From positions 562,978 through 610,312 of the forward strand of contig NZ_LT607652.1 in the NCBI RefSeq assembly GCF_900095265.1: a stretch of 47,335 bases of DNA. Reading direction: 5' to 3'. Below the pieces are notes generated by a model. It was not told the DNA's origin and made no database searches. It saw only the letters and a program-made list of their open reading frames with translations. The stretch's first letter is position 1, and each line of letters begins with the position of its first letter. The position numbers and the translations under genes are program-made. Source of the stretch: Janthinobacterium sp. UMAB-56 (GTDB lineage Bacteria > Pseudomonadota > Gammaproteobacteria > Burkholderiales > Burkholderiaceae_D). This document shows, in pieces, positions 32,561 to 42,334 of this stretch.

Positions 32561-34447
32561 ATGAGTCAAAGCAGCCAGTTTTCCTTATTGTCGCAGCGCC
32601 GTTTCGGGCCCTTCTTCTGGACCCAGTTCTTTGGCGCCTTCAACGACAATCTGTTCAAGACGGCTCTGATGGTGATCCTCGCCTACGATGCGCTGAGCTG
32701 GACCACGCTAGACCCGTCCACCATCACCAACCTGATCCCCGGCCTGTTCATCCTGCCGTATGTCGTGTTCTCGGCCACGGCGGGCCAGTTGGCCGACAAA
32801 TTCGAAAAGGCGGGCCTGGCGCGTTTCGTCAAATGGATGGAGCTGGCCATCATGGCCGTGGCCGCCGCCGGCTGGATGACGCATACCCTGTGGCTGCTGG
32901 TGGCCGCCGTGGTGGGCATGGGCGTGCATTCGACCCTGTTCGGCCCTGTCAAGTATGCGTATCTGCCGCAGCAGCTCAAGCCCGAGGAACTGGTGGGCGG
33001 CAATGGCCTGATCGAGATGGGCACTTTTGTCGGTATTTTGCTGGGTGAAATCCTCGGCGCCGTCTTGATCGTGCACAAGCCGCTGGGCGTGGAACTGGTG
33101 GCCGGCGCGACCATCGCCGTGGCCGTGTTCGGCCTGCTGGCCAGCTACCGCGTGCCGCGCACACCGGCGCCCGAGCCGGACTTGAAGGTGAGCCTGAATT
33201 TTGTCGCCGAATCGTTGCGCAACCTGAACTTTTCGCGCAAGAACCGTCCCGTCTTCCTGGCCATGCTGGGCAATTCCTGGTTCTGGTTTTACGGCGCCCT
33301 GATCCTGGCCCAGTTCCCCGTGTATTCGAAGGATTTCCTGCATGGGGACCACAGCGTGTTCGTGCTGCTGCTGACCGTGTTTTCCGTCGGCATCGGTACG
33401 GGTTCGCTGCTGTGCGAGCGCCTGTCCGGCCATAAGATCGAGATCGGCCTGGTGCCGTTCGGCTCCATCGGCCTGTCGCTGTTCGGCATCGACCTGTATT
33501 TCGCCAGCAATGGGTATGCGAATACGCAAGTGGTCGATGCGCTGGCCTTCGTCAGCCAGGCGGGCGTGCCGCGCATTTTGATCGACATCGTCATGATCGG
33601 CGTGTTCGGCGGCTTTTTCATCGTGCCCCTGTTCGCCCTGATCCAGACGCGCTGCGACCCGAAGCACATTTCGCGCACGATTGCCGGCATGAATATCCTG
33701 AATGCCCTGTTCATGGTGGCGGCGGCCGGCGTGGCCATCGTGCTGCTGGGCCAAGGCTACACCATACCCCAGCTGTTCCTCGTCACGGCCATTTTGAATG
33801 CCCTGGTAGCCGCCTACATCTTTTCGCTGGTGCCGGAATTCCTCATGCGCTTCCTGGCGTGGATACTCATCCAGACGGTGCACCGCGTAAAAGTGGTCGA
33901 TGGCGACCGCATCCCCACGGAAGGGGCGGCCGTGCTGGTGTGCAATCATGTGAGCTACGTGGACGCCATCGTCATCCTGGCGGCCAGCCCCCGTCCCATC
34001 CGTTTCGTCATGGACCACCGCATCTTCAAGATGCCGCTGATGGGCTGGATTTTCCGCACGGCCAAGGCCATCCCCATCGCGCCGGCCAAGGAGAACCCCT
34101 TCCTCATGGAAAAAGCCTTCATCGATATCGCGCAAGCCCTGCACGAAGGCGAGCTGGTGTGCATCTTCCCCGAAGGCAAGCTCACGCGTACGGGCCAGAT
34201 CAGCGAATTCAAGGGCGGTATCGCCAAGATTGTCGAGCGCAGCAAGGTGCCCGTGATTCCGCTGGCGCTGCGCGGCTTGTGGGGGCATCTGCTGAGCCAC
34301 CGCAATGGCCATTTGTTCGAGCGCGCCTTCAAGGCGGGCTTGCGCTCGCGCCTGTCGCTGGCCGTGGGCATGCCCGTGGCGCCCGAAGCCGCCACGCCGG
34401 AGTTGCTGCAGCAAAAAGTGCAGGAATTGCGCGGCAAGTGGAAATGA
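32561..34447 (+). CDS. MFS transporter fused to a PlsC-type acyltransferase (LplT-Aas-like)
   Basis: A 628-residue inner-membrane protein. Residues 1-420 are an MFS domain of the LplT lysophospholipid-flippase type (FFGAFNDNLFKTAL near the start), and from about 440 a lysophospholipid acyltransferase domain follows. The catalytic NHVSYVDA lies near 462 and FPEGKLTRTG near 535. It could flip lyso-phosphatidylethanolamine inward and re-acylate it. E. coli uses LplT and Aas for this, and Aas also has an acyl-ACP synthetase domain; that third domain is absent here, so acyl-ACP must come from elsewhere. The start has no strong ribosome binding site. It stands alone. Confidence 0.9.
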   Translation: MSQSSQFSLLSQRRFGPFFWTQFFGAFNDNLFKTALMVILAYDALSWTTLDPSTITNLIPGLFILPYVVFSATAGQLADKFEKAGLARFVKWMELAIMAVAAAGWMTHTLWLLVAAVVGMGVHSTLFGPVKYAYLPQQLKPEELVGGNGLIEMGTFVGILLGEILGAVLIVHKPLGVELVAGATIAVAVFGLLASYRVPRTPAPEPDLKVSLNFVAESLRNLNFSRKNRPVFLAMLGNSWFWFYGALILAQFPVYSKDFLHGDHSVFVLLLTVFSVGIGTGSLLCERLSGHKIEIGLVPFGSIGLSLFGIDLYFASNGYANTQVVDALAFVSQAGVPRILIDIVMIGVFGGFFIVPLFALIQTRCDPKHISRTIAGMNILNALFMVAAAGVAIVLLGQGYTIPQLFLVTAILNALVAAYIFSLVPEFLMRFLAWILIQTVHRVKVVDGDRIPTEGAAVLVCNHVSYVDAIVILAASPRPIRFVMDHRIFKMPLMGWIFRTAKAIPIAPAKENPFLMEKAFIDIAQALHEGELVCIFPEGKLTRTGQISEFKGGIAKIVERSKVPVIPLALRGLWGHLLSHRNGHLFERAFKAGLRSRLSLAVGMPVAPEAATPELLQQKVQELRGKWK

Positions 34448-35026
34448 ACGCGATTGTCGCTATTTTTCCCGCGTAGCGGCCCCCGCCGCCGCGCCAGGTG
34501 CTGCTCCAGCAGGGCGGCGCTGGCAGCGAAACCCAGCGGTTTCATCCTGTGATGATCGACACCGGCTTGCTGCGTGCGTGAGCGCGCCCTCGGCCTGAGT
34601 TGCAATGCCGGCGGGGCCTTGCCCGTGCCGGAGACGCTTTTGAGCAGGTCCAGGCGCTATGTCTTTTTGATACCATTGGTAAATATTCATGGCGATCGGA
34701 CGTCCGCTTGCAATACCGTGTTGCGTGCATGATCACGGCTTCAGCAAAAAACGCATTACCCTGCTACAGTCATCATTCAATCTGCCTTTCCCGCATTGCC
34801 GTTTTGCCGCCGCCCGCCAGCTTGCTGTTTGATTTGGCTGACGTGCCGACACTGTCGCTGCCTTCATAGTATTGTCTCATTGATAATTTAATTTGCTTGA
34901 TAGTTGCTGTGTTTCAATTGTAACGATGCTTGACGATTTTAGAATGATCGTTCATTCTTTGATCTGCGTTAATAAATTTAGTCATTTCTAACGACACTAG
35001 CCAGCTTCTTTTTCAGAAAGTCCAAG
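34448..35026. other. Long intergenic region with RND operon promoter
   Basis: About 580 bases without a gene I can support. The left 150 bases are GC-rich; the right 350 turn clearly AT-rich compared with the rest of the window. The operator-promoter of the efflux operon lies near the right end. Open frames here are short, and none shows a recognisable family. Confidence 0.6.
34930..34958 (+). promoter_or_regulatory. RND efflux promoter with TetR-type operator
   Basis: TTGACG at 34930-34935 is a good -35, with a weak -10 (CATTCT, 34953-34958) 17 bases on. AGAATGATCGTTCATTCT at 34941-34958 is a near-perfect palindrome (7-base arms AGAATGA/TCATTCT) filling the spacer and -10, so a bound dimer would block RNA polymerase. 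The TetR-family protein encoded after the operon is the probable ligand. Confidence 0.65.
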
Positions 35027-36220
35027 ATGCAACCAACATTTTCCTTGACGTCGCCGCGTACGAGCGGCGCTATTGCCGTTCTGTGCGCCACTGTAATCAT
35101 GGCCGGCTGCAGTAAAAAACAGGAAGCACCTCACGCGCAGCAAGCGCCACAGGTGGTCGTGTTTACTGTTAATCCGGCCGCGTTGCCGATGAGCGCCGAA
35201 TTGCCCGGCCGTACGAATGCCTACCAGGTCGCCGATGTGCGTCCGCAAGTCGGTGGCTTGATCCAGAAGCGCCTGTTCGTCGAGGGTAGCGAAGTGAAAG
35301 CGGGCACGGCCCTGTACCAGATCGATCCTGCCACGTATCAGGCTGCCTATAATTCGGCCAAGGCCGCGTTGTCGAAAGCCAAGGCCAACTTGCTGACGGC
35401 CGGTCCGAAAGCGTCGCGCTACAAGGAGCTCGTGGCCATCGAAGGCGTGAGCCGCCAGGAATACGATGATGCCGTCGCTGCGTTCGAGCAAACCAAGGCA
35501 GACGTCGAATCCGCTACCGCAGCACTGGAATCGGCGAACATCAACCTGAAATACAGCACCGTGACGGCACCGATCAGCGGCCGTACCAGCCGCTCGAGCG
35601 TGACGGCCGGCGCGCTGGTCACGGCGGGCCAGGCCGAAGCGCTGACGACGGTACAGCAACTCGACCCGATCTATGTCGACGTAACCCAGTCGAGCACGGA
35701 TTTGCTGCGCCTGAAACGCCAGATGGCCGACGGTTCGCTGAAAAAAGTGGGCGAAGGCCAGGCCAAGGTCGACCTGATCTTGCCGGATGGCAGCAAGTAC
35801 AGCGAACCGGGCAAGCTGCAGTTTTCCGGCGTGACGGTCGATCCGACCACCGGTAACGTGGTCTTGCGCGCGCTGTTCCCGAACCCGAAAGGCGAATTGC
35901 TGCCAGGCATGTACGTACGTGCCCAACTGGAAACGGGCGTCGATGAAAAAGCCATCACCGTGCCGCAAGTGGGCGTGACGCGCAACCAGAAGGGCCAGGC
36001 AACCGCCTTGATCCTGAACAAGGAAAACAAGGTCGAGCAACGCGTGCTGACCACCAGCGGGACCGTCGGCACTGACTGGCTGGTGACGTCCGGCCTGGCC
36101 GCAGGCGATCGCGTGATCGTGGAAGGCTTGCAAAAAGTCAAGCCAGGCGCGCCAGCCGTTGCCGTGCCGGCCAAGGCCGCTGCCGCCTCTGCCGCAGCAT
36201 CGGCTGCCAGCGCCCACTAA
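35027..36220 (+). CDS. RND efflux periplasmic adaptor (AcrA/MexA type)
   Basis: A 397-residue lipoprotein that joins the RND pump to the outer-membrane channel. The lipobox IMAGC puts the acylated Cys at position 28. The lipoyl-like domain (ADVRPQVGGLIQKRLF), helical hairpin (AYNSAKAALSKAKANL to ESATAALESANINLKY), and barrel (TAPISGRTSRSSVTAGALV) follow in order, and an Ala-rich tail ends the protein. First gene of a three-gene operon, 15 bases from the pump gene. Substrates are probably hydrophobic drugs and detergents but are not predictable here. Confidence 0.95.
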   Translation: MQPTFSLTSPRTSGAIAVLCATVIMAGCSKKQEAPHAQQAPQVVVFTVNPAALPMSAELPGRTNAYQVADVRPQVGGLIQKRLFVEGSEVKAGTALYQIDPATYQAAYNSAKAALSKAKANLLTAGPKASRYKELVAIEGVSRQEYDDAVAAFEQTKADVESATAALESANINLKYSTVTAPISGRTSRSSVTAGALVTAGQAEALTTVQQLDPIYVDVTQSSTDLLRLKRQMADGSLKKVGEGQAKVDLILPDGSKYSEPGKLQFSGVTVDPTTGNVVLRALFPNPKGELLPGMYVRAQLETGVDEKAITVPQVGVTRNQKGQATALILNKENKVEQRVLTTSGTVGTDWLVTSGLAAGDRVIVEGLQKVKPGAPAVAVPAKAAAASAAASAASAH

Positions 36221-36235
36221 TTCAGGAGAATATTA

Positions 36236-39200
36236 ATGGCCCGTTTTTTCATTGACCGCCCGATTTTTGCCTGGGTGGTCGCGATCGTCATCATGCTTGC
36301 CGGCGTGATTTCGATCCTCAGCCTGCCGATCGCGCAGTACCCGAGCATTGCTCCGCCGTCGATTTCGATCAGCGGCTCCTACCCTGGTGCCTCCGCCAAG
36401 ACCGTGGAAGACGCCGTGACCCAGGTCATCGAACAAAAGATGAAGGGTATCGACGGCTTGCGCTACATGGCCTCGTCGAGCGATGCCACTGGCGGCATCA
36501 GCATCACCTTGACGTTTACCAGCGGCACCAATCCTGATATTGCCCAAGTGCAGGTACAGAACAAGCTGCAGCTGGCCACGCCGTTGCTGCCGACGGCTGT
36601 CACGCAACAGGGTCTGGTCGTGTCGAAAGCGACGAAGAACTTCCTGATGGTGTTTGGCTTCATTTCCGAAAACGGCAAGATGGACCAGACCGACTTGAGC
36701 GACTATGTGGCCGCCAACGTCGTCGATCCGCTCAGCCGCGTGCCCGGTGTGGGCGATGTGACACTGTTCGGTTCGCAGTACGCGATGCGTATCTGGCTCA
36801 ATCCGGCCAAGCTGCAAAGTTTTAACCTGACCCCGGCGGACGTGATCACGGCCGTGCAGGCGCAGAATGCGGAAGTGTCGGCCGGTGAACTGGGCGGCAC
36901 GCCGTCCGTCAAGGGCCAGCAGCTGAACGCCACCGTGTCGGCGCAAAGCCGCTTGCAAACGGTGGAGCAGTTCGGTGCCATCTTGCTGAAAACCACTACC
37001 GACGGCGCCATGGTGTACCTGAAGGACGTGGCCAGCATGGAACTGGGCCGCGAGAACTACAATACCGTGGCCCGCTATAACGGCCATGCGGCAACCGGCG
37101 TGGCGATCAAGCTGGCGACGGGCGCCAACGCGCTCGATACGGCCAATGCGGCGAAAGCCATGTTGGGCAAGCTGAGCAAGCAATTCCCTGAAGGCATGAG
37201 CTACCAGGTGGCGTTCGACACGACTCCGTTCGTGAAACTGTCGATCGAAGAAGTGGTCAAAACGTTGGTCGAAGCGGTCATCCTGGTATTCCTGGTGATG
37301 TATCTGTTCCTGCAGAACTTCCGCGCCACCCTGATCCCGACCATGGCCGTGCCGGTCGTGTTGCTCGGTACCTTCGGCATCCTGAATGCGTTCGGCTATT
37401 CGATCAACACCTTGACCATGTTCGCCATGGTGCTGGCCATCGGTCTGCTGGTCGATGACGCCATCGTGGTGGTGGAAAACGTCGAGCGCGTGATGAGCGA
37501 AGAGGGCTTGTCGCCGCTGGAAGCGACGCGCAAGTCGATGACGCAGATCACGGGCGCGCTGGTTGGTATCGCCATGGTGCTGTCGGCCGTGTTCGTGCCG
37601 ATGGCCTTCTTCGGCGGTTCGACGGGCGTGATTTACCGCCAGTTCTCGATCACGATCGTCTCATCGATGGTGCTGTCCGTCATCGTCGCGCTGGTGTTTA
37701 CGCCGGCCTTGTGCGCCACCTTGCTGAAGCCGGTCGAAAAAGGCCATCACGCGACGAACAAGGGTTTCTTCGGCTGGTTCAACCGCAGCTTCGATAGCAG
37801 CAGCAACAAATACCAGGGCCTGGTCGGCAGCATGATCCGCCACCGCGCCCGCTCGATGCTGTTGTATGTCATCTTGCTGGCCGGCCTGGTATTCGTCTTC
37901 ATGCGCCTGCCGACCTCTTTCCTGCCGGAAGAAGACCAGGGCATCCTGTTTACGCAGATTCAATTGCCGACGGGCGCCACGCAAGAGCGCACCCTGAAAG
38001 TGATCGAGCAGGTCGAAGACCACTTCATGAACGCCGAGAAAGACAACGTCGCTTCCGTGTTTGCCGTCGCCGGTTTCAGCTTCGGCGGTAACGGCCAGAA
38101 CACGGGTATTGCCTTCGTGCGCCTGAAAGACTGGTCGCTGCGCAAGGACGTGGCGCAAAAAGCGCCGGCCGTGGCCGGTCGCGCCATGGGCAAGCTGTTG
38201 CAGATTAAGGATGCGATGGTGTTTACGTTTGCACCGCCTGCCGTGCTGGAACTGGGTAACGCCACCGGTTTCGACATGCAGTTGCAGGATATCGGCGGTG
38301 TCGGCCACGACGCCCTGATGGCGGCGCGCAACCAGTTGCTGGGCATGGCGTCGCAGAATCCGGCCATGGTCGGCGTGCGCCCGAATGGCCAGGAAGATAC
38401 GCCGCAGTACAAGATCGACATCGACCAGCAGAAAGCCACTGCGCTGGGCTTGCAGATCTCGGAAATCAACCGCGTGCTGAGCGTTGGCTGGGGTAGTTCG
38501 TATGTGAACGACTTCCTCGACCGCGGTCGCGTCAAGAAAGTGTTCATCCAGGGCGATGCCAGTTCGCGCATGCTGCCGGAAGACTTGAACAAATGGTACG
38601 TGCGCAATACCGCTGGCCAGATGGTGCCGTTCTCGGCCTTCGCCACCGGCAAGTGGATTTACGCCTCGCCACGCCTGGAGCGCTACAACGGCTTGCCGTC
38701 GGTAGAGATCCTGGGTACGCCGGCGCCGGGCCAAAGCACGGGCGCCGCCATGAACGCGATGGAAGAGATGGTTGCCAAACTACCGCCTGGCATCGGCTTT
38801 AGCTGGACCGGCGTGTCGCTGGAGGAGCGCGAATCCGGTTCGCAGACGCCGCAGCTGTATGCGCTGTCGCTGCTGATCGTGTTCCTGTGCCTGGCTGCGT
38901 TGTATGAAAGCTGGTCGATTCCGTTCTCCGTGCTGCTGGTGGTACCGCTGGGCGTGATCGGCGCCGTGCTCGGTACGTGGATGTTCGGCCTGTCGAATGA
39001 CGTGTACTTCCAGGTGGGCTTGCTCACGGTGGTGGGCCTGTCGGCGAAGAATGCGATTCTGATCGTCGAGTTTGCCAAGGAAATGCAGGAATCAGGCATG
39101 TCGCTGCTGGACGCGACCTTGCACGCGGTGCGTCTGCGTCTGCGTCCGATCCTGATGACCTCGATTGCCTTCGGCCTGGGCGTGTTGCCACTGGCTATCT

Positions 39201-39400
39201 CCAGCGGCGCCGGTTCCGGCAGCCAGAACGCCATCGGTATCGGCGTGCTGGGCGGTATGTTGACGGCCACGTTCCTCGGTATCTTCTTCGTGCCGGTGTT
39301 CTTCGTGCTGGTGCGCGGCTTCTTCTCGAAGTCGGACGCGCCAACTACGCCGGCGACGCCTGGCTCGCCAGCCGTCACGCTTTCTAAGGATGCGCATTAA
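36236..39400 (+). CDS. RND multidrug efflux pump (AcrB/MexB type, HAE1)
   Basis: A 1054-residue proton-driven inner-membrane pump of the HAE1 family. Proton-relay residues lie in [17 protein letters not shown], with Asp407 and Asp408 at the same numbers as in AcrB, and in [13 protein letters not shown] with Lys near 938. Twelve helices and two large periplasmic loops are as expected; it starts with the invariant [21 protein letters not shown] lies about nine bases before the ATG. It works with the adaptor upstream and the channel encoded two bases after its stop. Confidence 0.97.
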   Translation: MARFFIDRPIFAWVVAIVIMLAGVISILSLPIAQYPSIAPPSISISGSYPGASAKTVEDAVTQVIEQKMKGIDGLRYMASSSDATGGISITLTFTSGTNPDIAQVQVQNKLQLATPLLPTAVTQQGLVVSKATKNFLMVFGFISENGKMDQTDLSDYVAANVVDPLSRVPGVGDVTLFGSQYAMRIWLNPAKLQSFNLTPADVITAVQAQNAEVSAGELGGTPSVKGQQLNATVSAQSRLQTVEQFGAILLKTTTDGAMVYLKDVASMELGRENYNTVARYNGHAATGVAIKLATGANALDTANAAKAMLGKLSKQFPEGMSYQVAFDTTPFVKLSIEEVVKTLVEAVILVFLVMYLFLQNFRATLIPTMAVPVVLLGTFGILNAFGYSINTLTMFAMVLAIGLLVDDAIVVVENVERVMSEEGLSPLEATRKSMTQITGALVGIAMVLSAVFVPMAFFGGSTGVIYRQFSITIVSSMVLSVIVALVFTPALCATLLKPVEKGHHATNKGFFGWFNRSFDSSSNKYQGLVGSMIRHRARSMLLYVILLAGLVFVFMRLPTSFLPEEDQGILFTQIQLPTGATQERTLKVIEQVEDHFMNAEKDNVASVFAVAGFSFGGNGQNTGIAFVRLKDWSLRKDVAQKAPAVAGRAMGKLLQIKDAMVFTFAPPAVLELGNATGFDMQLQDIGGVGHDALMAARNQLLGMASQNPAMVGVRPNGQEDTPQYKIDIDQQKATALGLQISEINRVLSVGWGSSYVNDFLDRGRVKKVFIQGDASSRMLPEDLNKWYVRNTAGQMVPFSAFATGKWIYASPRLERYNGLPSVEILGTPAPGQSTGAAMNAMEEMVAKLPPGIGFSWTGVSLEERESGSQTPQLYALSLLIVFLCLAALYESWSIPFSVLLVVPLGVIGAVLGTWMFGLSNDVYFQVGLLTVVGLSAKNAILIVEFAKEMQESGMSLLDATLHAVRLRLRPILMTSIAFGLGVLPLAISSGAGSGSQNAIGIGVLGGMLTATFLGIFFVPVFFVLVRGFFSKSDAPTTPATPGSPAVTLSKDAH

Positions 39401-39401
39401 T

Positions 39402-40850
39402 ATGAAAAAAACGCTACTCTCCATGGCGGCACTGGCCTTGCTGGCCGGTTGCAGCCTGGCTCCCACGTACGAGCGTCCGGCAGCGCCGGCGCCCACGGCG
39501 TGGCCGACGGGCCCTTCCTACAAGGCCGACACGGCCGCCACCGACGCCAAGCCGGTGGCGGACATCGCCTGGCGCGAGTTCTTTGCCGATGCGCGCCTGC
39601 GCCAAGTACTGGAACTGGCGCTGGCCAACAACCGCGACCTGCGCGTCTCGATCCTGAACATCGAGAAGGCGCGCGCCACGTACGGCATCGAACGCGCCGC
39701 GCTGATCCCGACGCTGTCGGCCTCGGGTGGCCAGTCGGCCAGCCGCGTGCCGAAGAACGCCAGCGCCAACGGCGAAGCGTCCATCAATCGCCAGTACACG
39801 GCGAACCTGGGCGTCTCGGCGTACGAACTGGACTTCTTTGGCCGCGTGCGCAGCCTGTCCGATAGCGCGCTGGAGCAATACCTGGGCACGGAAGAAGCAC
39901 GCCGTGCACAGCAGATCAGCCTGGTGGCCGAAGTGGCCAGCACGTATCTGAACCTGGTGGCCGACCAGCAGCGTCTGCGCGTGGCGCAAGATACCTTGAA
40001 GAGCCAGCAGTCGTCGTATGACCTGGCCGTGCGCCGCTTCAGCGCGGGCGCCACCTCGGGCCTGGACAAGTATGATGCCCAGACCAGCGTCGAGTCGGCC
40101 CGTTCCGACGTGGCTGTCTACACGAGCCAGGTGGCGCTGGATCAGAACGCGCTGGTCTTGCTGGTGGGCGGCCCCGTGCCGGCCAACCTGCTGCCGCCAG
40201 CCGAGTTCGGCGCCGTGACGGCGCTGGCTGACATTCCGTCCGGCTTGCCGTCGGACGTGCTGCAACGCCGTCCCGACGTGCTGGCGGCAGAGCGCACCTT
40301 GCGCGCTGCCAACGCCAACATCGGCGCCGCGCGCGCGGCCTTCTTCCCGCGCATTTCGCTGACGGCCACGGCCGGTTCGCTCAGCGATAATCTGTCGGGC
40401 CTGTTCAAGGCGGGCAGCGGCACGTGGAGCTTCATTCCGCAGATCAGCTTGCCGATCTTCGATGGCGGCGTGAACCGCGCCAACCTCGATATCGCCAAGG
40501 TGCAGCGTGAAATCTCCGTGGCGCAATACGAAAAGGCGATCCAGGTCGCCTTCCGTGAAGTGTCCGATGCGCTGGCCCAGCGCGGCACCATCGACGAGCG
40601 CCTGCAATCGCAGGTCTCGCTGGTCGAGGCGTCGACGAAGAGCTACACCATCCACGACGCGCGCTACAAGCAGGGCGCCGAGTCCTACCTGAGCGCCCTG
40701 GTGGCCCAGCGCGCGCTGTACACGGCGCAGCAAAGCCTGATCACGGCGCGTCTGGCCAAATCGACCAACCTGGTCACCTTGTACAAGGTGCTGGGCGGCG
40801 GTTGGCAACCTGAGCAGACAGCCGTCGCGGCGGCTGGCGGCGTCCAATAA
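39402..40850 (+). CDS. Outer-membrane efflux channel (OprM/NodT type)
   Basis: A 482-residue outer-membrane lipoprotein forming the exit duct of the RND pump. Lipobox LLAGC puts the acylated Cys at 17, followed by [12 protein letters not shown], typical of NodT-family channels. Two repeated halves carry the long helices ([20 protein letters not shown] and its later counterpart). [16 protein letters not shown] and the late helices around [13 protein letters not shown] are family hallmarks. The ATG at 39402 is one base after the pump stop; an ATG at 39390 would lengthen the N-terminus inside the pump gene. Confidence 0.95.
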   Translation: MKKTLLSMAALALLAGCSLAPTYERPAAPAPTAWPTGPSYKADTAATDAKPVADIAWREFFADARLRQVLELALANNRDLRVSILNIEKARATYGIERAALIPTLSASGGQSASRVPKNASANGEASINRQYTANLGVSAYELDFFGRVRSLSDSALEQYLGTEEARRAQQISLVAEVASTYLNLVADQQRLRVAQDTLKSQQSSYDLAVRRFSAGATSGLDKYDAQTSVESARSDVAVYTSQVALDQNALVLLVGGPVPANLLPPAEFGAVTALADIPSGLPSDVLQRRPDVLAAERTLRAANANIGAARAAFFPRISLTATAGSLSDNLSGLFKAGSGTWSFIPQISLPIFDGGVNRANLDIAKVQREISVAQYEKAIQVAFREVSDALAQRGTIDERLQSQVSLVEASTKSYTIHDARYKQGAESYLSALVAQRALYTAQQSLITARLAKSTNLVTLYKVLGGGWQPEQTAVAAAGGVQ

Positions 40851-40866
40851 TCACGGGGACGTCGAC

Positions 40867-40902
40867 GCCGGCCTTGCCCTTGTCCGCAGGGGCAGGGCCG
40901 GC
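40867..40902 (+). terminator. Stable stem-loop between channel gene and tetR
   Basis: GCCGGCC plus TTGCCC (40867-40879) pairs with GGGCAG plus GGCCGGC (40890-40902), 13 pairs with one G-U and a ten-base loop, 17 bases after the channel stop. There is no T-run. It may partly end efflux transcripts, leaving a low level to reach tetR. Confidence 0.7.
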
Positions 40903-40919
40903 GCGCTACTGGAAAAGTC

Positions 40920-41534
40920 ATGAACCAAGTTGAAAAGAAGCATCCGGATCCCGAGCGCGCCAACACGCGGCGCAAGCAGGTGCTCGATGCTGCCGAAAGC
41001 TGTTTCAGCCGCCGCGGTTTCCACGGCGCCAGCATGGCAGAGATATCGAAAGCGGCCGGCATGAGCGCGGGCCACATCTATAATTATTTTGACAGCAAGG
41101 ATGCGATCATCGCCGCCTTCGTCATGCAGAATACGGAGCGGGTATCGAACCTGATGCAGGACCTGGCACAGCGCGAAGACCCGCTGCAGGCCGTGATCGA
41201 CAATGCGGGCGAGCATGTGCTGGAAAGCCTGGACCCGAAAACCTGGGTGATGCCGCTGGAAATTTTTGCCGAGGCTTCGCGCAACCTCGCCATCGCGGAA
41301 ATGTTGCACTGCGCGGATGTGCGTTCGCGCAAGCTGTTTCTTTCGATCATACGTGATGCGCGCATCAAGCGCGGCTTGCCGGCCGACGAGGAAATGCTGG
41401 AAGGGCGGCTGAACGCCATGATCGCCATGTACCAGGGCTTGCCCGTGCGACTGGTGCACAATCCCGAAGTCAAGGTGGAGCCCTTGATCGCCGGTTTCCG
41501 CATCGTCCTGACGGCATTGCTGCTGGGCGAATAA
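40920..41534 (+). CDS. TetR-family repressor of the RND operon
   Basis: A 204-residue TetR-family regulator. The N-terminal HTH (ILDAAESCFSRRGFHGASM-like, about 22-60) includes MAEISKAAGMSAGHIYNYFDSKDAI. The helical C-terminal ligand domain holds several Met and aromatic residues. GGAAAA lies six bases before the ATG. It sits behind the efflux operon on the same strand, an arrangement less common than the divergent acrR layout. The probable target is the palindrome at 34941-34958 in the operon promoter, which would give negative autoregulation if tetR is read with the operon. Confidence 0.92.
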   Translation: MNQVEKKHPDPERANTRRKQVLDAAESCFSRRGFHGASMAEISKAAGMSAGHIYNYFDSKDAIIAAFVMQNTERVSNLMQDLAQREDPLQAVIDNAGEHVLESLDPKTWVMPLEIFAEASRNLAIAEMLHCADVRSRKLFLSIIRDARIKRGLPADEEMLEGRLNAMIAMYQGLPVRLVHNPEVKVEPLIAGFRIVLTALLLGE

Positions 41535-41594
41535 GCGTTTTGCCGGGGAGCGAAAAAAACTTTGGGCAGTTCGCTATGAATCACGCGCAAAGCA

Positions 41595-41624
41595 TGGCAA
41601 AAACCTAAAAGCCTCTGCTATAAT
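41595..41624 (+). promoter_or_regulatory. Promoter of tRNA-Pro
   Basis: TATAAT at 41619-41624 is a perfect -10, eleven bases before the tRNA start. TGGCAA at 41595-41600, 18 bases upstream, is the best -35 candidate and is weak. Confidence 0.7.
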
Positions 41625-41635
41625 TCTCACCTCGT

Positions 41636-41712
41636 CGGGGCGTAGCGCAGCCTGGTAGCGTACATGCATGGGGTGCATGGGGTCGGAAGTTCGAATCTTC
41701 CCGTCCCGACCA
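41636..41712 (+). tRNA. tRNA-Pro (GGG)
   Basis: A full 77-base tRNA with encoded CCA. The acceptor stem CGGGGCG (41636-41642) pairs with CGTCCCG (41702-41708), with one G-U; A is the discriminator and CCA occupies 41710-41712. The anticodon stem-loop is CATGC-ATGGGGT-GCATG, so the anticodon is GGG, reading CCC. The T arm is GGAAG-TTCGAAT-CTTCC. Its 3-prime end borders phage-like DNA and is a typical integration site. Confidence 0.97.
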
Positions 41713-41728
41713 TAAGAATCAAGGACTT

Positions 41729-41754
41729 AGGCCAATCTTCGGATTGGCCTTTTT
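41729..41754 (+). terminator. Intrinsic terminator of tRNA-Pro
   Basis: AGGCCAATC (41729-41737), a TTCG tetraloop and GATTGGCCT (41742-41750) form a perfect 9-bp stem, followed by TTTT and more T-rich sequence. It lies 17 bases after the tRNA, so the tRNA transcript ends before the phage-like genes. Confidence 0.95.
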
Positions 41755-41769
41755 CTTTTCTGTCGTTTT

Positions 41770-41817
41770 TTACCCCTACAATTACCCCTACAGTTCTACG
41801 GACTCACGTTACCCCTA
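41770..41817. repeat. Three TTACCCCTA repeats beside the putative attachment site
   Basis: TTACCCCTA occurs at 41770-41778, 41782-41790 and 41809-41817; the first two extend to TTACCCCTACA with a 12-base period. They lie 58-105 bases from the tRNA end, overlapping the 3-prime end of the AlpA gene. Such repeats beside an att site are often arm-type sites for integrase or excisionase. Confidence 0.6.
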
Positions 41818-42044
41818 GCGACATCGCCTGAAACCTCAAGTCTTCCTTTGCTAGCGTCGATGCATTTTTTCTGCCACTCGGCTACTTCGGCGGAAATCCA
41901 TGCAATGGCCCGCGGGCCGATATGGACTGGTGATGGGAAACTGCCATCTTTCGCGCCCCGAAGAATGGTGCTGCGCGACCTGCCTGTGACTTCGATTACT
42001 GCTGGCAGTCTAAGGAATTTTTGGACTTCGTTCATGGTGCTCAT
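41796..42044 (-). CDS. AlpA/excisionase-like HTH protein
   Basis: An 82-residue winged-helix protein of the AlpA (MerR-like, HTH_17) family, which in P4-type elements activates integrase expression or acts as excisionase. The typical reading is FLRLPAVIEVTGRSRSTILR, then KDGSFPSPVHIG and the AIAWISAEVAEW end. It is the last gene before the tRNA; no integrase lies between, unlike the usual order. Its ATG overlaps the stop of the gene upstream by four bases, and the third TTACCCCTA repeat lies within its last codons. Confidence 0.88.
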   Translation of the reverse strand: MSTMNEVQKFLRLPAVIEVTGRSRSTILRGAKDGSFPSPVHIGPRAIAWISAEVAEWQKKCIDASKGRLEVSGDVARGNVSP

Positions 42045-42334
42045 AATTTGCTTTCTGTTGGTTGCAGGGTCTTGATAAGGTCGAGCTGGCGCGGGTCGCT
42101 GCGGTCCAGCACATAGATGTAGGTCATGCCGCCCGGCGAGCGGTCGTCACAGTCCGGCTGGTCGTTGGCCACGGCCAGCACGGCGGCGCTCGAGCACACG
42201 CCCACGGAGCGCTCGAACAGGCAGCCCTCGCAGCTGGGAGCGTTCGCTTCCTGCGCTTTGAAGCGCACGGTCGATGGATTGACCGGTTCGTCGCGTTCGC
42301 CACGCCATTTGTCGCTTGTGATGCATTTAGTCAT
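42041..42334 (-). CDS. Small Cys-rich phage protein
   Basis: A 97-residue hypothetical protein with four clustered cysteines (35, 38, 47 and 62, as CEGC-x8-C-x14-C) that may bind zinc. The C-terminal part TYIYVLDRSDPRQLDLI recalls small conserved phage proteins. Both ends overlap neighbours by four bases. No function is proposed. Confidence 0.75.
   Translation of the reverse strand: MTKCITSDKWRGERDEPVNPSTVRFKAQEANAPSCEGCLFERSVGVCSSAAVLAVANDQPDCDDRSPGGMTYIYVLDRSDPRQLDLIKTLQPTESKL

Noticed and set aside
34448..34869. Short frames on both strands that could be a gene remnant
   Set aside because: No family, no ribosome binding site and an abrupt composition change; left as intergenic.
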